A DNA stretch of 64,000 nucleotides from Achromobacter dolens (GTDB lineage Bacteria > Pseudomonadota > Gammaproteobacteria > Burkholderiales > Burkholderiaceae_B). The translations under genes were made by a program, and so were the position numbers. Where the stretch lies: assembly GCF_902859745.1 (NCBI RefSeq), contig NZ_CADIJW010000006.1, positions 1 through 64,000 on the forward strand, read 5' to 3'. Shown one piece after another: positions 10,236-18,685 of this stretch. The stretch's first letter is position 1; every line of letters begins with the position of its first letter. Below the pieces are notes generated by a model that saw only the letters and a list, made by a program, of their open reading frames with translations, did no database searches and was not told where the DNA came from.

Positions 10236-10738
10236 TGGCGGCCCTGGACTGGGGCAGCACCGACCTGCATCCGAAGGTCCTGCGCGGCGTGCTGGGCAGC
10301 TACCCGACCGGCGTGGCCATCGTCGCCACGCGCTGTCCGGACGGCCGCAAGGTCGGGCTAACCATCAACTCCTTCGCCTCGCTGTCGCTCGATCCGCCGC
10401 TGGTGCTGTGGAGCCTGGTGAACCGCTCGCCCAACCTGGCTGCATTCCGCGACTGCGACCACTTCACCATCAGCGTGCTGGCCCGCGGCCAGGAGGCGCT
10501 GGCGCGGCGCTTCGCCGATCCGGCGGTGCCCGACAAGTTCGAAGGCGCCGAGCTGCACGAGGTGCCCGAGGGCGTGCCCGCCATCGCCGGCGCCGTGGCC
10601 ACGCTGGTCTGCGCCAACGACCAGCAGAGTCCGGCGGGCGACCACCTGCTGCTGTTCGGCCGGGTGCTGCGCGTGGCCAGCCTGGAGGCCACGCCGCTGG
10701 TGTTCCATGCGGGGCGCTTCACGGCGCTGACCCTATGA
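10235..10738 (+). CDS. NAD(P)H:flavin reductase, StyB/HpaC-like
   Basis: 167 aa, typical of the short-chain flavin reductase component of two-component monooxygenases. The sequence LGSYPTGVAIVAT and the GLTINSFASLSLDPPLVLW flavin-binding segment are characteristic. It supplies reduced FAD to the preceding StyA-like oxygenase. The start ATG at 10235 overlaps the stop of the oxygenase gene (TGATG), implying translational coupling and fixed stoichiometry; a longer frame starting at 10169 would overlap the upstream gene by 67 nt and is less likely. Confidence 0.9.
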   Translation: MAALDWGSTDLHPKVLRGVLGSYPTGVAIVATRCPDGRKVGLTINSFASLSLDPPLVLWSLVNRSPNLAAFRDCDHFTISVLARGQEALARRFADPAVPDKFEGAELHEVPEGVPAIAGAVATLVCANDQQSPAGDHLLLFGRVLRVASLEATPLVFHAGRFTALTL

Positions 10739-12366
10739 TGCCCTTATCTTCCGCCTCCGACGCCCAGATCATCGTGGTGGGCAGCGGCATGAATTCGCTG
10801 GTGTGCGCCGCGCTGCTGGCGCAGCGCGGCAAATCGGTGCTGGTGCTGGAGCGCAACGACCGCCTGGGCGGCTGCATCCGCACCGAGGAACTGTTTCCCG
10901 GCTACCGCCATGACGTGCTGTCGAGCTGGTATCCGCTGTTTGTCGGCGGTCCCGCCTACGCCGCCCTCAAGCCGGCCCTGCAGGCGGCCGGCCTGGAATT
11001 CGCCCAGTGCGACTACGCCACCGGCCTGGCGCTGCCCGACGGCAGCGGCATCGCCCTGAAGCAGGACATCGCGGACAGCGCGCGGCGCCTGGACGCGTGG
11101 GCGCCCGGCGACGGCGCCGCGTTCGGCGCCATGGCGCAACGCCTGTTCGGCGAAGACGCCGCGCTGACCTTCGGCCTGCTGGGCCAGAACCCCTATGGCG
11201 CCGGCATGCTCAAGCTGCTGTTCGGCGAGTGGCGCCGGCGCGGCCTGGACGGGCTGATGGCGTTCGCCGCCGATTCGCTGGAGAGCTTTCGCCGCTGGTC
11301 GGACCGTGAATTGCAATCCGACGCGGCGCGCGCGCTGATCGCGCCCTGGGTGCTGCACACCGGCCTGGGACCGGACGACGCCTGTTCGGCGCTGATCGGC
11401 AAGCTGACCTTCGCCGCGGTGGTGGCCGGCGGCATGCCGGTGGTCAAGGGCGGCAGCCAGGGCGTGGTGGACGCCCTGGTCAAGGTCATCGAGCACCACG
11501 GCGGCCGGTTGCGGACCGGCGCCGCCGTCGAACGCATCCTGACGCATGGCGAAGGCCGCCGCCGGCGCGCCGTCGGAGTCGTGGCCGCCGGCCGCGAGTA
11601 CCGCGCCGGCGAGGCCGTGGTCTGCAACGTCACGCCCGGCCAGTTGTACGGCACGCTGCTGCCCGACGCGCCCGAGCCGGTGCGGCGCCGCGCCGCCGGC
11701 TACCGCCATGGCCGCGGCGGCATGCAGATCCATTTCGCGCTCGACGCGCCGCCCGGCTGGCGCACGCCCGAACTGCGCCACGTGCCGCTGGTGCACCTGA
11801 CCGAGAGCATGGAGCAGGTCTGCGCGTCGGTCACCGAGGCCAACAACGGCCTGTTGCCGGCGCGGCCCACGCTGGCCATCGGCCAGCCGGTCGCCGTCGA
11901 TCCGTCGCGCGCGCCGGCCGGCGGCTGGATCCTGTGGGTGCAGATGCAGGAGCTGCCGGTGCGCGTCAAGGGCGATGCCGCCGGCCTGATCGACACGCCC
12001 GCCGACGGCCGCTGGACCGAGGCCCTGCGCGAGGCCGTCGCCGATCGCGTGCAGGCGCGGCTGGAGCCGGTCATGCCCGGCCTGGCGCAACGCATCGTCG
12101 GCCGCCGCAGCTACTCGCCGGCCGACCTGGAGGCGCTGAACTGCAACCTGGTGGGCGGCGATCCTTACGCGGGCATCTGTTCGCCCGACCAGTTCTTCTG
12201 GCTGCGCCCGTTCGCCGGCAGCCAGGGCGCGCGTGGCCACCGCACGCCGCTGCGCAACCTTTTCCACATCGGCGCCGCCACCCACCCGGGTCCCGGACTG
12301 GGCGGCGGTTCCGGCTATCTCGTCGCACAACATCTCGCGCCCCGCGGGGGCAGGAGCGGAACATGA
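10735..12366 (+). CDS. FAD-dependent oxidoreductase, phytoene-desaturase/amine-oxidase-like
   Basis: 543 aa. The dinucleotide-binding motif IIVVGSGMNSLVCAALLAQR and LERNDRLGGCIRTEE at the N-terminus, GGSQGVVDALVKVIEHHGG in the middle, and the C-terminal LFHIGAATHPGPGLGGGSGY FAD motif place it in the CrtI / NAD(P)-FAD oxidoreductase family (COG1233). These enzymes desaturate or oxidise hydrophobic substrates. The tandem ATGATG at 10735-10740 overlaps the flavin reductase stop, so the two are translationally coupled. Its place beside a StyA-like oxygenase suggests action on the same aromatic pathway; the reaction is unknown. Confidence 0.82.
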   Translation: MMPLSSASDAQIIVVGSGMNSLVCAALLAQRGKSVLVLERNDRLGGCIRTEELFPGYRHDVLSSWYPLFVGGPAYAALKPALQAAGLEFAQCDYATGLALPDGSGIALKQDIADSARRLDAWAPGDGAAFGAMAQRLFGEDAALTFGLLGQNPYGAGMLKLLFGEWRRRGLDGLMAFAADSLESFRRWSDRELQSDAARALIAPWVLHTGLGPDDACSALIGKLTFAAVVAGGMPVVKGGSQGVVDALVKVIEHHGGRLRTGAAVERILTHGEGRRRRAVGVVAAGREYRAGEAVVCNVTPGQLYGTLLPDAPEPVRRRAAGYRHGRGGMQIHFALDAPPGWRTPELRHVPLVHLTESMEQVCASVTEANNGLLPARPTLAIGQPVAVDPSRAPAGGWILWVQMQELPVRVKGDAAGLIDTPADGRWTEALREAVADRVQARLEPVMPGLAQRIVGRRSYSPADLEALNCNLVGGDPYAGICSPDQFFWLRPFAGSQGARGHRTPLRNLFHIGAATHPGPGLGGGSGYLVAQHLAPRGGRSGT

Positions 12367-13256
12367 AGAGACACCTGACACGCCGGCTGGCTTGCGCCGC
12401 GGCATTGGCGCTGGCCGGCGGCGTGGCGCAAGCCACCGAAGGCGGCGGCCTGGGCATCTATCCGGACGGCCTGGAGAACTTCATGTCGGGCGCGCTGCCG
12501 CCGCCCGGGGTGCACATGCTGGTCTACGGCGGCGGCGCGCGCTACGACAAGCTGCGCGGCAACGACGGCGAGCGCCTGCCGGTGCCGGACTTCAAGGTCG
12601 ACGTCAACGTGCTGGCCCCGCGCCTGATCTGGGTCACGCCGCAGCAGGTGCTGGGCGGCCAACTGGCCTTCCATGCCATCGCGCCGCTGCTGGACGTGAC
12701 CTTCAAGGCCGGCGGCCAGCGTTACCGCAGCACCGGCCTGGGCGACATGACGCTGGGCGTGGCGCTGGGCTATCACCTGTCCGAATCGCTGCACTACGTG
12801 GTCGGCCTGGACATGTACGCGCCCACCGGCGAATACGACCGCAAGGACCCGTCCAGCCTCGGCAAGAACTACTGGACCGCCCAGCCCGTGTTCGCGCTCA
12901 GCCGCATCAGCCCGGACGGCTTCAATGCCGATCTGAAGCTGATGTACGACTTCAACTTCCGCAACACCGCCACCGACACCCGCTCGGGCCAGGCCATCCA
13001 CGCCGACTACGCGGTGGGTTGGGGCGTGGGCAAGGGCTGGGTGCTGGGCGTGGGCGGGCATGCCTTCCAGCAGGTCACCGACGACAACGGCCCCAACAGC
13101 GCCGCCGGCCGCGCCCGCGCCTTCGGCGTGGGGCCGTCGGTGCGCTACATGAACGACCGCGGCTGGCTGTTCACCGCCAAGTGGCAGCAGGAATTCCAGG
13201 TCAAGAACCGGCCGGAGGGCGCGCAGTTGTACGTCAAACTGGCCATTCCGTTCTAG
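12363..13256 (+). CDS. SphA/MetA-pathway outer-membrane channel-like protein
   Basis: 297 aa. A signal peptide (MKRHLTRRLACAAALALAGG, cleavage after AQA) is followed by a beta-rich sequence with alternating aromatic residues and a C-terminal YVKLAIPF ending in Phe, as in outer-membrane barrels. The family (COG4313, phenol degradation MetA-pathway protein, SphA) is found with aromatic and terpene catabolic genes and likely helps hydrophobic substrate uptake. ATGA overlap at 12363-12366 couples it to the preceding gene; it is the last gene of the operon. Confidence 0.8.
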   Translation: MKRHLTRRLACAAALALAGGVAQATEGGGLGIYPDGLENFMSGALPPPGVHMLVYGGGARYDKLRGNDGERLPVPDFKVDVNVLAPRLIWVTPQQVLGGQLAFHAIAPLLDVTFKAGGQRYRSTGLGDMTLGVALGYHLSESLHYVVGLDMYAPTGEYDRKDPSSLGKNYWTAQPVFALSRISPDGFNADLKLMYDFNFRNTATDTRSGQAIHADYAVGWGVGKGWVLGVGGHAFQQVTDDNGPNSAAGRARAFGVGPSVRYMNDRGWLFTAKWQQEFQVKNRPEGAQLYVKLAIPF

Positions 13257-13303
13257 GGCCCGCGCCCGGCTCCTTTCAGGATAGACAGGCCCTGGGGCTG
13301 CGT

Positions 13304-13335
13304 GCGGCGGGCCGGCCCGGCAGCGGGCCCGCCGC
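13304..13335. repeat. GC-rich inverted repeat after the StyA-like operon
   Basis: GCGGCGGGCC (13304-13313) and GGCCCGCCGC (13326-13335) pair perfectly around a 12-nt loop, about 50 nt past the operon's last stop codon. There is no T-tract, so a terminator role is possible but unproven. Confidence 0.5.
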
Positions 13336-13426
13336 GGGGAAAGGGGGCGATGGCAAGGCGGGCGCCGGCCGCCCGCCGCCGCGAATGGGCTAGACTCAAG
13401 GCTCTCTTCGTTTCAAGCAGCCATCC

Positions 13427-13801
13427 ATGATTGTCAAAGCCTTGCGTGCCGGTGTGGGTCAACTGATTGTCCTGGGCGATGCGCTGACGCGCCCGCGCCC
13501 GCGGCAACGCTCGGCCCAAGGCCAGGCCGCCGTCGACCGCGAGGCGGCCGCGCTGTCGCTCTACCAGTTCCATGCCTGCCCGTTCTGCGTCAAGACGCGG
13601 CGCGCCATCCACCGCCTGAACGTGCCCGTGGCGCTGCGCGATGCCAAAGGGGATCCCCAGGCGCGCGCCGAATTGCAGGCCGGCGGCGGCAAGGTCAAGG
13701 TGCCGTGCCTGCGCATCGAGGAAGCGGGCGGCACGCGCTGGATGTACGAGTCCAGCGACATCATCGCCTACCTTGAACAACGCTACGCGAACGTGGCCTG
13801 A
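13427..13801 (+). CDS. Glutaredoxin-like / GST N-terminal domain protein
   Basis: 124 aa. After a basic, possibly membrane-associated N-terminus, the thioredoxin-fold domain begins LSLYQFHACPFCVKTRR with the redox pair Cys51-x-x-Cys54, then KVKVPCLRI (cis-Pro region) and ESSDIIAYLEQRY, the glutathione-binding end of the domain. It probably performs glutathione-dependent thiol-disulphide exchange. No C-terminal GST helical domain is present, so glutaredoxin-type is the better name. A lipoprotein gene follows after 12 nt. Confidence 0.85.
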   Translation: MIVKALRAGVGQLIVLGDALTRPRPRQRSAQGQAAVDREAAALSLYQFHACPFCVKTRRAIHRLNVPVALRDAKGDPQARAELQAGGGKVKVPCLRIEEAGGTRWMYESSDIIAYLEQRYANVA

Positions 13802-13813
13802 CGCGGCGGCTCC

Positions 13814-14236
13814 ATGACACGCCCCGCCCGCCTGACTGTTCTCGTCCTGTGCGCGTCGGTGGCGCTGGCGGGTTGCGACTCGTCGCTGCCGCCGCCGCCC
13901 GCCGGGTCCAGGCTCACGGCGGAAACCCTGGCCACCCAGGAAACGCCGCCCGAACGCCAGTTCAAGGGCACCTTGGCGGGCAAGCCCATCCACCTGCTCA
14001 TGCATGAATGCAAGGTCTACAAGGTGGAACCGGCGGAAGGCGATAACGTCGCCTGGACGCAGGTGCTTGAAGGCGATTTCTCCCTGTTGCCCACACTCTG
14101 CGTGCGCCAGGAACTGACGGCGGGCAAGGGCTTCGTGCAGGCCTTCATCGGCCGCCAGGCGTTCGGCGCCGGCGGCTGCTGCGCCGGCACCCCGGAATAC
14201 CGCTCGACCGACGGGCTGACCTGGAAGCCGCGCTGA
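13814..14236 (+). CDS. Putative lipoprotein of unknown function
   Basis: 140 aa. The N-terminus has a basic start, a hydrophobic core and the lipobox VALAGC with Cys21 as the lipidation site, followed by a proline-rich spacer. Six further Cys residues include a Cys-Cys pair near the C-terminus (AGGCCAGTPEY), suggesting disulphides in the periplasm. No family recognised. It follows the glutaredoxin-like gene by 12 nt and is probably co-transcribed. The stop codon lies in the first unit of a 12-bp repeat. Confidence 0.7.
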   Translation: MTRPARLTVLVLCASVALAGCDSSLPPPPAGSRLTAETLATQETPPERQFKGTLAGKPIHLLMHECKVYKVEPAEGDNVAWTQVLEGDFSLLPTLCVRQELTAGKGFVQAFIGRQAFGAGGCCAGTPEYRSTDGLTWKPR

Positions 14237-14304
14237 ACGCCACGCTGAACGTCGCACTGAACGCCACGTTGAATGCCGAACGGAATGCCGCAATGAACGC
14301 CGTC
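14233..14304 (+). repeat. Six imperfect 12-bp tandem repeats
   Basis: Six consecutive 12-mers starting CTGAACGCCACG (14233, 14245, 14257, 14269, 14281, 14293) with a few substitutions each; the core GAAYGCC recurs in phase. The first unit contains the stop codon of the lipoprotein gene, so slippage here could change the protein's C-terminus. Confidence 0.75.
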
Positions 14305-14415
14305 AGCGTGAGCGGACGATCGTTTGCGATTGGCCATCCCCAGGGTTGTCTGAACGCAGGGCCTGGCCAGTCCTGACAAAGTTGCCGCTTCAGCCGTGCA
14401 GCCGCACGTGCCGCG

Positions 14416-15483
14416 TCAGCCGTGCCGGCGCACGCTCTGGCTGGGGCTTTCGCCGTAACGCGCCTTGTAGCCGGCGCTGAAACGTCCCAGGTGCGCAAAA
14501 CCCCAGCGCAACGCCACGCCCGCGACGTTCTGGCATTCGCCTGACAGCAGTTCGGCGCGCGCCCGCTCCATGCGCAGATCGCGCAGATAGTGCATGGGGC
14601 TGATGCCCAGGAATTCCTTGAAGCCGGCATACAGGCTGCGCACGCTGACTCCCGCGATGCGCGCCAACTGCTCGGCGCTGACCGGCTCGTGCGCATGCGC
14701 CTGCAAGTAATCCTGCACGCAGCGCACGTGGCGCGGCAGCACCGCGCCGCGGCGGCCCGCGGGCGTGGCGCTGTAGTTGTGGGGCAGGGCGGACAGCAGC
14801 GTCGCCGCCACCAGTTGTTCCATCTGGTGCACGATCAGCTTGTGCTCGGCCAGGTCGGCGTGCTGCGAGGAACAGTCCAGCAGATACGCCATCAGGCAGC
14901 GCCAGGCCGGACACTCGCGCCAGCGGAACCCCAGTTGGAAGCGCAGCGGCCGATCCAGCGTACAGCCCAGGTGGCCCACCAGGGTGCGTTCCAGCAGGGA
15001 GCGGCCCACCCGCAACATGAACTGGTCGTTGTCGTCGGCCCAATGCATCGCCAAGTCGTCATCCGGGCTCACCACCGATGCCACGTCCGGGGTCGAATCC
15101 ACCCGCTGCGGCCCGCTCTCGATCAGCGCGGCGCCCGACAGCGGCATCTGCACCAGGAAGAAGTCCTCCAGCGGGCCCGGCCGGATCTCGACGTTCGCGC
15201 CGTAGCGCAGCCGGTTCAGCGATACTTCGCCCAGCGGCTGGTGATGCATGCGCGCATTCAGGCGCTGCGTCGATCCGACCACGCCCAGGTGGTGCGGCCG
15301 CATCACGCGGCCCACCATGGCGCGTGCTTCGTCCAGGTCGCCCGAGGCGAACAGTTGCTGCGCGGGTGTCGCCAGGATGGTGTCGATGCGCCACCCCGCG
15401 GCGCCGGCCATGGCCCCGGCGGCCGCGCGCGGCCCGGCGGCTTGCCATGATGTCTCGGCATCGGACTGCGTCGTGTTCAGCAT
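14416..15483 (-). CDS. AraC-family transcriptional regulator
   Basis: 355 aa. The C-terminal AraC/XylS helix-turn-helix pair is clear: SAEQLARIAGVSVRSLYAGF and a second helix set ending GFAHLGRFSAGYKARYGESP. The N-terminal 200 residues match the AraC-binding-like domain found in regulators of aromatic catabolism (FeaR/OruR type). It lies immediately downstream of a Bug receptor and close to the StyA-like operon, but neither target is proven. The start ATG at 15483 has AAGGA upstream. Confidence 0.88.
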   Translation of the reverse strand: MLNTTQSDAETSWQAAGPRAAAGAMAGAAGWRIDTILATPAQQLFASGDLDEARAMVGRVMRPHHLGVVGSTQRLNARMHHQPLGEVSLNRLRYGANVEIRPGPLEDFFLVQMPLSGAALIESGPQRVDSTPDVASVVSPDDDLAMHWADDNDQFMLRVGRSLLERTLVGHLGCTLDRPLRFQLGFRWRECPAWRCLMAYLLDCSSQHADLAEHKLIVHQMEQLVAATLLSALPHNYSATPAGRRGAVLPRHVRCVQDYLQAHAHEPVSAEQLARIAGVSVRSLYAGFKEFLGISPMHYLRDLRMERARAELLSGECQNVAGVALRWGFAHLGRFSAGYKARYGESPSQSVRRHG

Positions 15484-15783
15484 GGCCGGGATTCCTTGCT
15501 CAGGTCCTGATGTCCGGCGGGCAGCGGCCGCCGGTTCCCCTGGCGGCCACGTCCGTGGCGCGCCTTTATGATGGTCCTCATAGTAAAACGCCGCGCCCCG
15601 CGCGGGACTGCTGGAAAACCCGTCCCGGCGGGCATGGGGCTATCCGTTTTTGGCGCTGGCTGTCCAGGGCGTGCGGGAAAACGTCCGGCGCCGGCCGGCC
15701 GTCAACGCTCGAGGCAGATGGACACCGGTTCGGTCAGCCGGCGGGCTGGCGCGGGAACCCGCCCGCGCCAGCCCTCGAACCGC
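15484..15783 (-). terminator. 300-bp gap with a 13-bp perfect stem-loop after the Bug gene
   Basis: No gene is seen here. GGGCTGGCGCGGG (15743-15755) pairs perfectly with CCCGCGCCAGCCC (15762-15774) around a 6-nt loop, 10 nt past the stop of the Bug receptor gene on the minus strand. It lacks a clear U-tract, so it may terminate or protect the 3' end. The rest of the gap should contain the AraC gene's promoter; no element stands out. Confidence 0.6.
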
Positions 15784-16773
15784 CTACTTATCGAGCCAGG
15801 GCGCTTCCTTCCAGAGCGCCTGGAATTCCGCTTCGCCGGCCGCCAGTTCCTTGGCGTACTCCGGGGGCGCCAGATAACGCAGCGGCGCGAACATGTCCCT
15901 GGCCTTGGCCTGGAACTCCGGATCGTCCACCGTGCGTTTCACGGCGGCGACGAGCTTGGCGCGCACGTCGTCGGGCAAGCCCTTGGGCGCGGCCAGTCCT
16001 CGCAGCGACGCCAGTTCGAAATCGAAGCCCTGTTCCTTGAAGGTAGGCACGTCCGGCAGCGCCGCCGAACGCGTCTTGCCCATCTGCCCCAGCATGCGCA
16101 ATGGGGTGCCGCCTTTCTGGTACTGCAGCGCTTCGCCCACGTTGATGGCGCCGATCGTGATCTCGCCGCTGGCCAGCGCGCCCCGCACCTCGCCCGCGCC
16201 CTTGTAGGGGATGTGGCTGAGCTTGCTGCCGGACACGCGTTCGAAGCGCAGCATGGCCAGGTGGTCGTCGGAGCCCGTGCCGGTGGTGCCCACCGTGACC
16301 TTGCCCGGGTTCTTCTTGGCGTAGGCGGACAGGTCGGCCAGGGTCTTGATCGGGTTGTCGTTCAGCACCGAAAACGCGCCGGGATCGTCGATCAGGTTGC
16401 CCAGCAGATCGAAGCTGCGCCAGGTGAAGCTGGTCTTGCGTTCGATGGGAATCGTCAACAGGTTCGGCGTGTTGATGAAGCCGATGGTGTAGCCGTCGGG
16501 CTGGGCTCGCGCCAGCTCCGAGAAACCAATCGCGCCGCCCGCGCCGGGGCGGTTCAGCACGACGATGCGGGCATCGCCGCCCAGGTATTTCTGCAGATAG
16601 GGCGCCATCATGCGGGCCACCAGGTCGGTGCCGCCGCCCGGCCCGTAAGACACGATCAGGTTGATCGGATGTTCGGGGTAGCCGGCCGCTTGCGCGCCGC
16701 CGCTGAACAGGGCGGCGCCCGCCAGCAAGGCTGCCAGCGCGCGCAGCGTCCCGCGTTTATTGTGTTTTTGCAT
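15784..16773 (-). CDS. Bug/TctC-family tripartite tricarboxylate transporter substrate-binding protein
   Basis: 329 aa with a signal peptide (cleavage near AQAAG, about 30). The signatures YPEHPINLIVSYGPGGGTD, VLNRPGAGGAIGF and the later VPTFKEQGFDFELASLRGLA are diagnostic of Bug proteins, periplasmic receptors that bind carboxylates or other small molecules. No TctA/TctB membrane genes are nearby, which is usual for these greatly expanded families in Bordetella and relatives. The start ATG 16773 has AAGGAG upstream. The preceding genes (dehydrogenase, RraA-like) suggest an organic-acid substrate. Confidence 0.93.
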   Translation of the reverse strand: MQKHNKRGTLRALAALLAGAALFSGGAQAAGYPEHPINLIVSYGPGGGTDLVARMMAPYLQKYLGGDARIVVLNRPGAGGAIGFSELARAQPDGYTIGFINTPNLLTIPIERKTSFTWRSFDLLGNLIDDPGAFSVLNDNPIKTLADLSAYAKKNPGKVTVGTTGTGSDDHLAMLRFERVSGSKLSHIPYKGAGEVRGALASGEITIGAINVGEALQYQKGGTPLRMLGQMGKTRSAALPDVPTFKEQGFDFELASLRGLAAPKGLPDDVRAKLVAAVKRTVDDPEFQAKARDMFAPLRYLAPPEYAKELAAGEAEFQALWKEAPWLDK

Positions 16774-16850
16774 GGTTTGTCTCCTTGGTATGTGGCCGGG
16801 GCCTGCCTGCATCGTGCGTTGCGATGCCGGCGATGGCTCAAGCCGTGTAG

Positions 16851-17894
16851 TCATGCTAGATTTGCGATGCGTTCGGCCGCCAGCGGCCAGACCTCCGGAT
16901 TGACGAGTTGCGGTGGGCGTTCGCCGCGCAGCATCGCAACGAGCTGCGTGGCCGATGAACGGGCGACGTTGCGCCGGGCTTCGTGGGTGACGCCGGCGGT
17001 GTGGAAGGTGGCGACGACGTTGGGCAGGCCCAGCAGCGGGGCGTCGCGTTCGGGCGGCTCCTGTTCCCAGACGTCCAGCCCGGCGCCGCGCAGATGCCCG
17101 GCGCGCAGCGCGTCGTGCAGTGCCGCTTCGTCGTGGATGCCGCCGCGCGCGGTCGAGAGGAACACCGCATCGCGTTTCATGGCCGCGAAGGCCTTGGCGC
17201 CGAACAGGCCGCGCGTGGAGGCGTCCAGGGGGCAATGCAGCGACACCACGTCGGACCGCGCCAGCAACTCGTCCAGCGACACCGGCTCGGCGCCGCGGTC
17301 GCGGATGGCGTCGGCGGACAGCAGCGGATCGTGCGCGATCACGCGCAGGCCGAAGCCGCGCGCAATGCGGGCGACGCTGGTGCCGATCTTGCCGATGCCG
17401 ACCAGGCCGAGGACGAGGCCATGGATTTCATGGCCCATGAGATCCTCGCGCGTGAAGCCGGCATCGTGGCGCAGGCGCTGGTGCGATTCCACCACGCGCC
17501 GCTGCACGGCGAGCAGCAGCGCGTACGTGTGCTCGGCCACAGATTCCGCGTTGCCGCCCGCCTGGTTGACCACGGCGATGCCCGCCGCGGTGCAGGCCGC
17601 CACGTCGATGGTGTCGTAGCCCGCGCCACCGGACGAGACGCACACCAGGTCCGGACATTGCGCGATCAGGTCGGCATTGACGAACCATTGCCGCGGCAGT
17701 TCGTCCTTGGCCGCGGAAACGTGATACGCATGGGCCGACTTCAGGCCGGCCAGCGTGCGCGCATCGTCGCCCCTTGCCGGCAGCACCGACAGCGAGACGC
17801 CGGGCGCGGCGCCGATGATCTCGTCGAACACCGGATTGAGCCAGAGGTCCAGGCGGCAGAGCCGGGTGGTCTGGGTGGAAGACGCCGCGCTCAC
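16851..17894 (-). CDS. D-isomer-specific 2-hydroxyacid dehydrogenase
   Basis: 347 aa. NAD-binding motif LVGIGKIGTSVARIARGFG, catalytic Arg in STARGG, Glu in WEQEPP and His in ATFHTAGVT are all present. It reduces a 2-oxo acid or oxidises a D-2-hydroxy acid with NAD(P). The start is a GTG at 17894 that overlaps the TGA stop of the upstream RraA-like gene (GTGA), so the two are translationally coupled; no suitable ATG is near. The substrate is unknown. Confidence 0.88.
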   Translation of the reverse strand: MSAASSTQTTRLCRLDLWLNPVFDEIIGAAPGVSLSVLPARGDDARTLAGLKSAHAYHVSAAKDELPRQWFVNADLIAQCPDLVCVSSGGAGYDTIDVAACTAAGIAVVNQAGGNAESVAEHTYALLLAVQRRVVESHQRLRHDAGFTREDLMGHEIHGLVLGLVGIGKIGTSVARIARGFGLRVIAHDPLLSADAIRDRGAEPVSLDELLARSDVVSLHCPLDASTRGLFGAKAFAAMKRDAVFLSTARGGIHDEAALHDALRAGHLRGAGLDVWEQEPPERDAPLLGLPNVVATFHTAGVTHEARRNVARSSATQLVAMLRGERPPQLVNPEVWPLAAERIANLA

Positions 17895-18559
17895 AGCACG
17901 CCCCGCGCCTTGAGCGTGGCGTCGACCCAGGCGCGGTCCAGCGCGCCGCGCGCGATGTCCTCCAGCACGCGGGCTTCCGCCGCGGCGATCGCGCGCACGC
18001 GCTCCGCGATGGCGGGGGCCTCGTCGGGACGGATGGCCAGCAATCCGTCGGCATCGCCCACCAGCAGGTCGCCGGGCAGGACCACCATGCCGTCGATCGC
18101 GATCGGCACGTTGATGGCGCCGGGGCCGTCCTTGTAGGGACCGCGATGCGCGACCCCGCGCGCATAGACGGGAAAATCGCCCGCGCCGATCGTTTCGCTG
18201 TCGCGGATGGCGCCGTCGATCACGAAGCCGGCCAGCCCGCGTCGGGCGGCCCAGCCAACCATGATCTCGCCGATGATGGCGTTGTTCATGTCGCCGCCGG
18301 CATCGACCACGATCACGTCGCCCGGCTCGGCGGAATCGATCGCCTTGTGCACCATCAGGTTGTCGCCCGGCCGCGTGCGCACGGTGTAGGCGCGGCCGAG
18401 GATGCGGCGCGAGCGATGCATCGGGCGCAGGGCCGAGGTGCCGGTCGCGCGGCTCATCGCGTCGCTGATGTTGGCCACGGCCAACGCCTGATAGGCCGCG
18501 AGCGTTTCGCGGCTGGGGCCGGCGGGGCATGCCTGCAGGGTGAATCCGAACTCCGACAT
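17891..18559 (-). CDS. RraA-fold protein (4-hydroxy-4-methyl-2-oxoglutarate aldolase-like)
   Basis: 222 aa. The conserved block GDVIVVDAGGDMNNAIIGEI, FVIDGAIRDSETI and VLPGDLLVGDADG matches the RraA/HMG-aldolase family, with the DGxxRD motif that holds the metal and the retro-aldol substrate in true aldolases. In catabolic operons these proteins are usually aldolases or oxaloacetate decarboxylases rather than RNase E regulators, and the company of a Bug receptor and a hydroxyacid dehydrogenase supports that here. AAGGAG lies before the ATG at 18559. Confidence 0.82.
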   Translation of the reverse strand: MSEFGFTLQACPAGPSRETLAAYQALAVANISDAMSRATGTSALRPMHRSRRILGRAYTVRTRPGDNLMVHKAIDSAEPGDVIVVDAGGDMNNAIIGEIMVGWAARRGLAGFVIDGAIRDSETIGAGDFPVYARGVAHRGPYKDGPGAINVPIAIDGMVVLPGDLLVGDADGLLAIRPDEAPAIAERVRAIAAAEARVLEDIARGALDRAWVDATLKARGVL

Positions 18560-18685
18560 GGCGCTTTGTCTCCTTGGATGTTTGTCCGGGGGGACTCTAC
18601 GCCGGGCTCATGGCGGTTTAAAGCGAATAATTTGATGTCGAAAACAACGCTTTTTGGAAAGTGTTGCGTGCGGCTCGCGCCCGGG

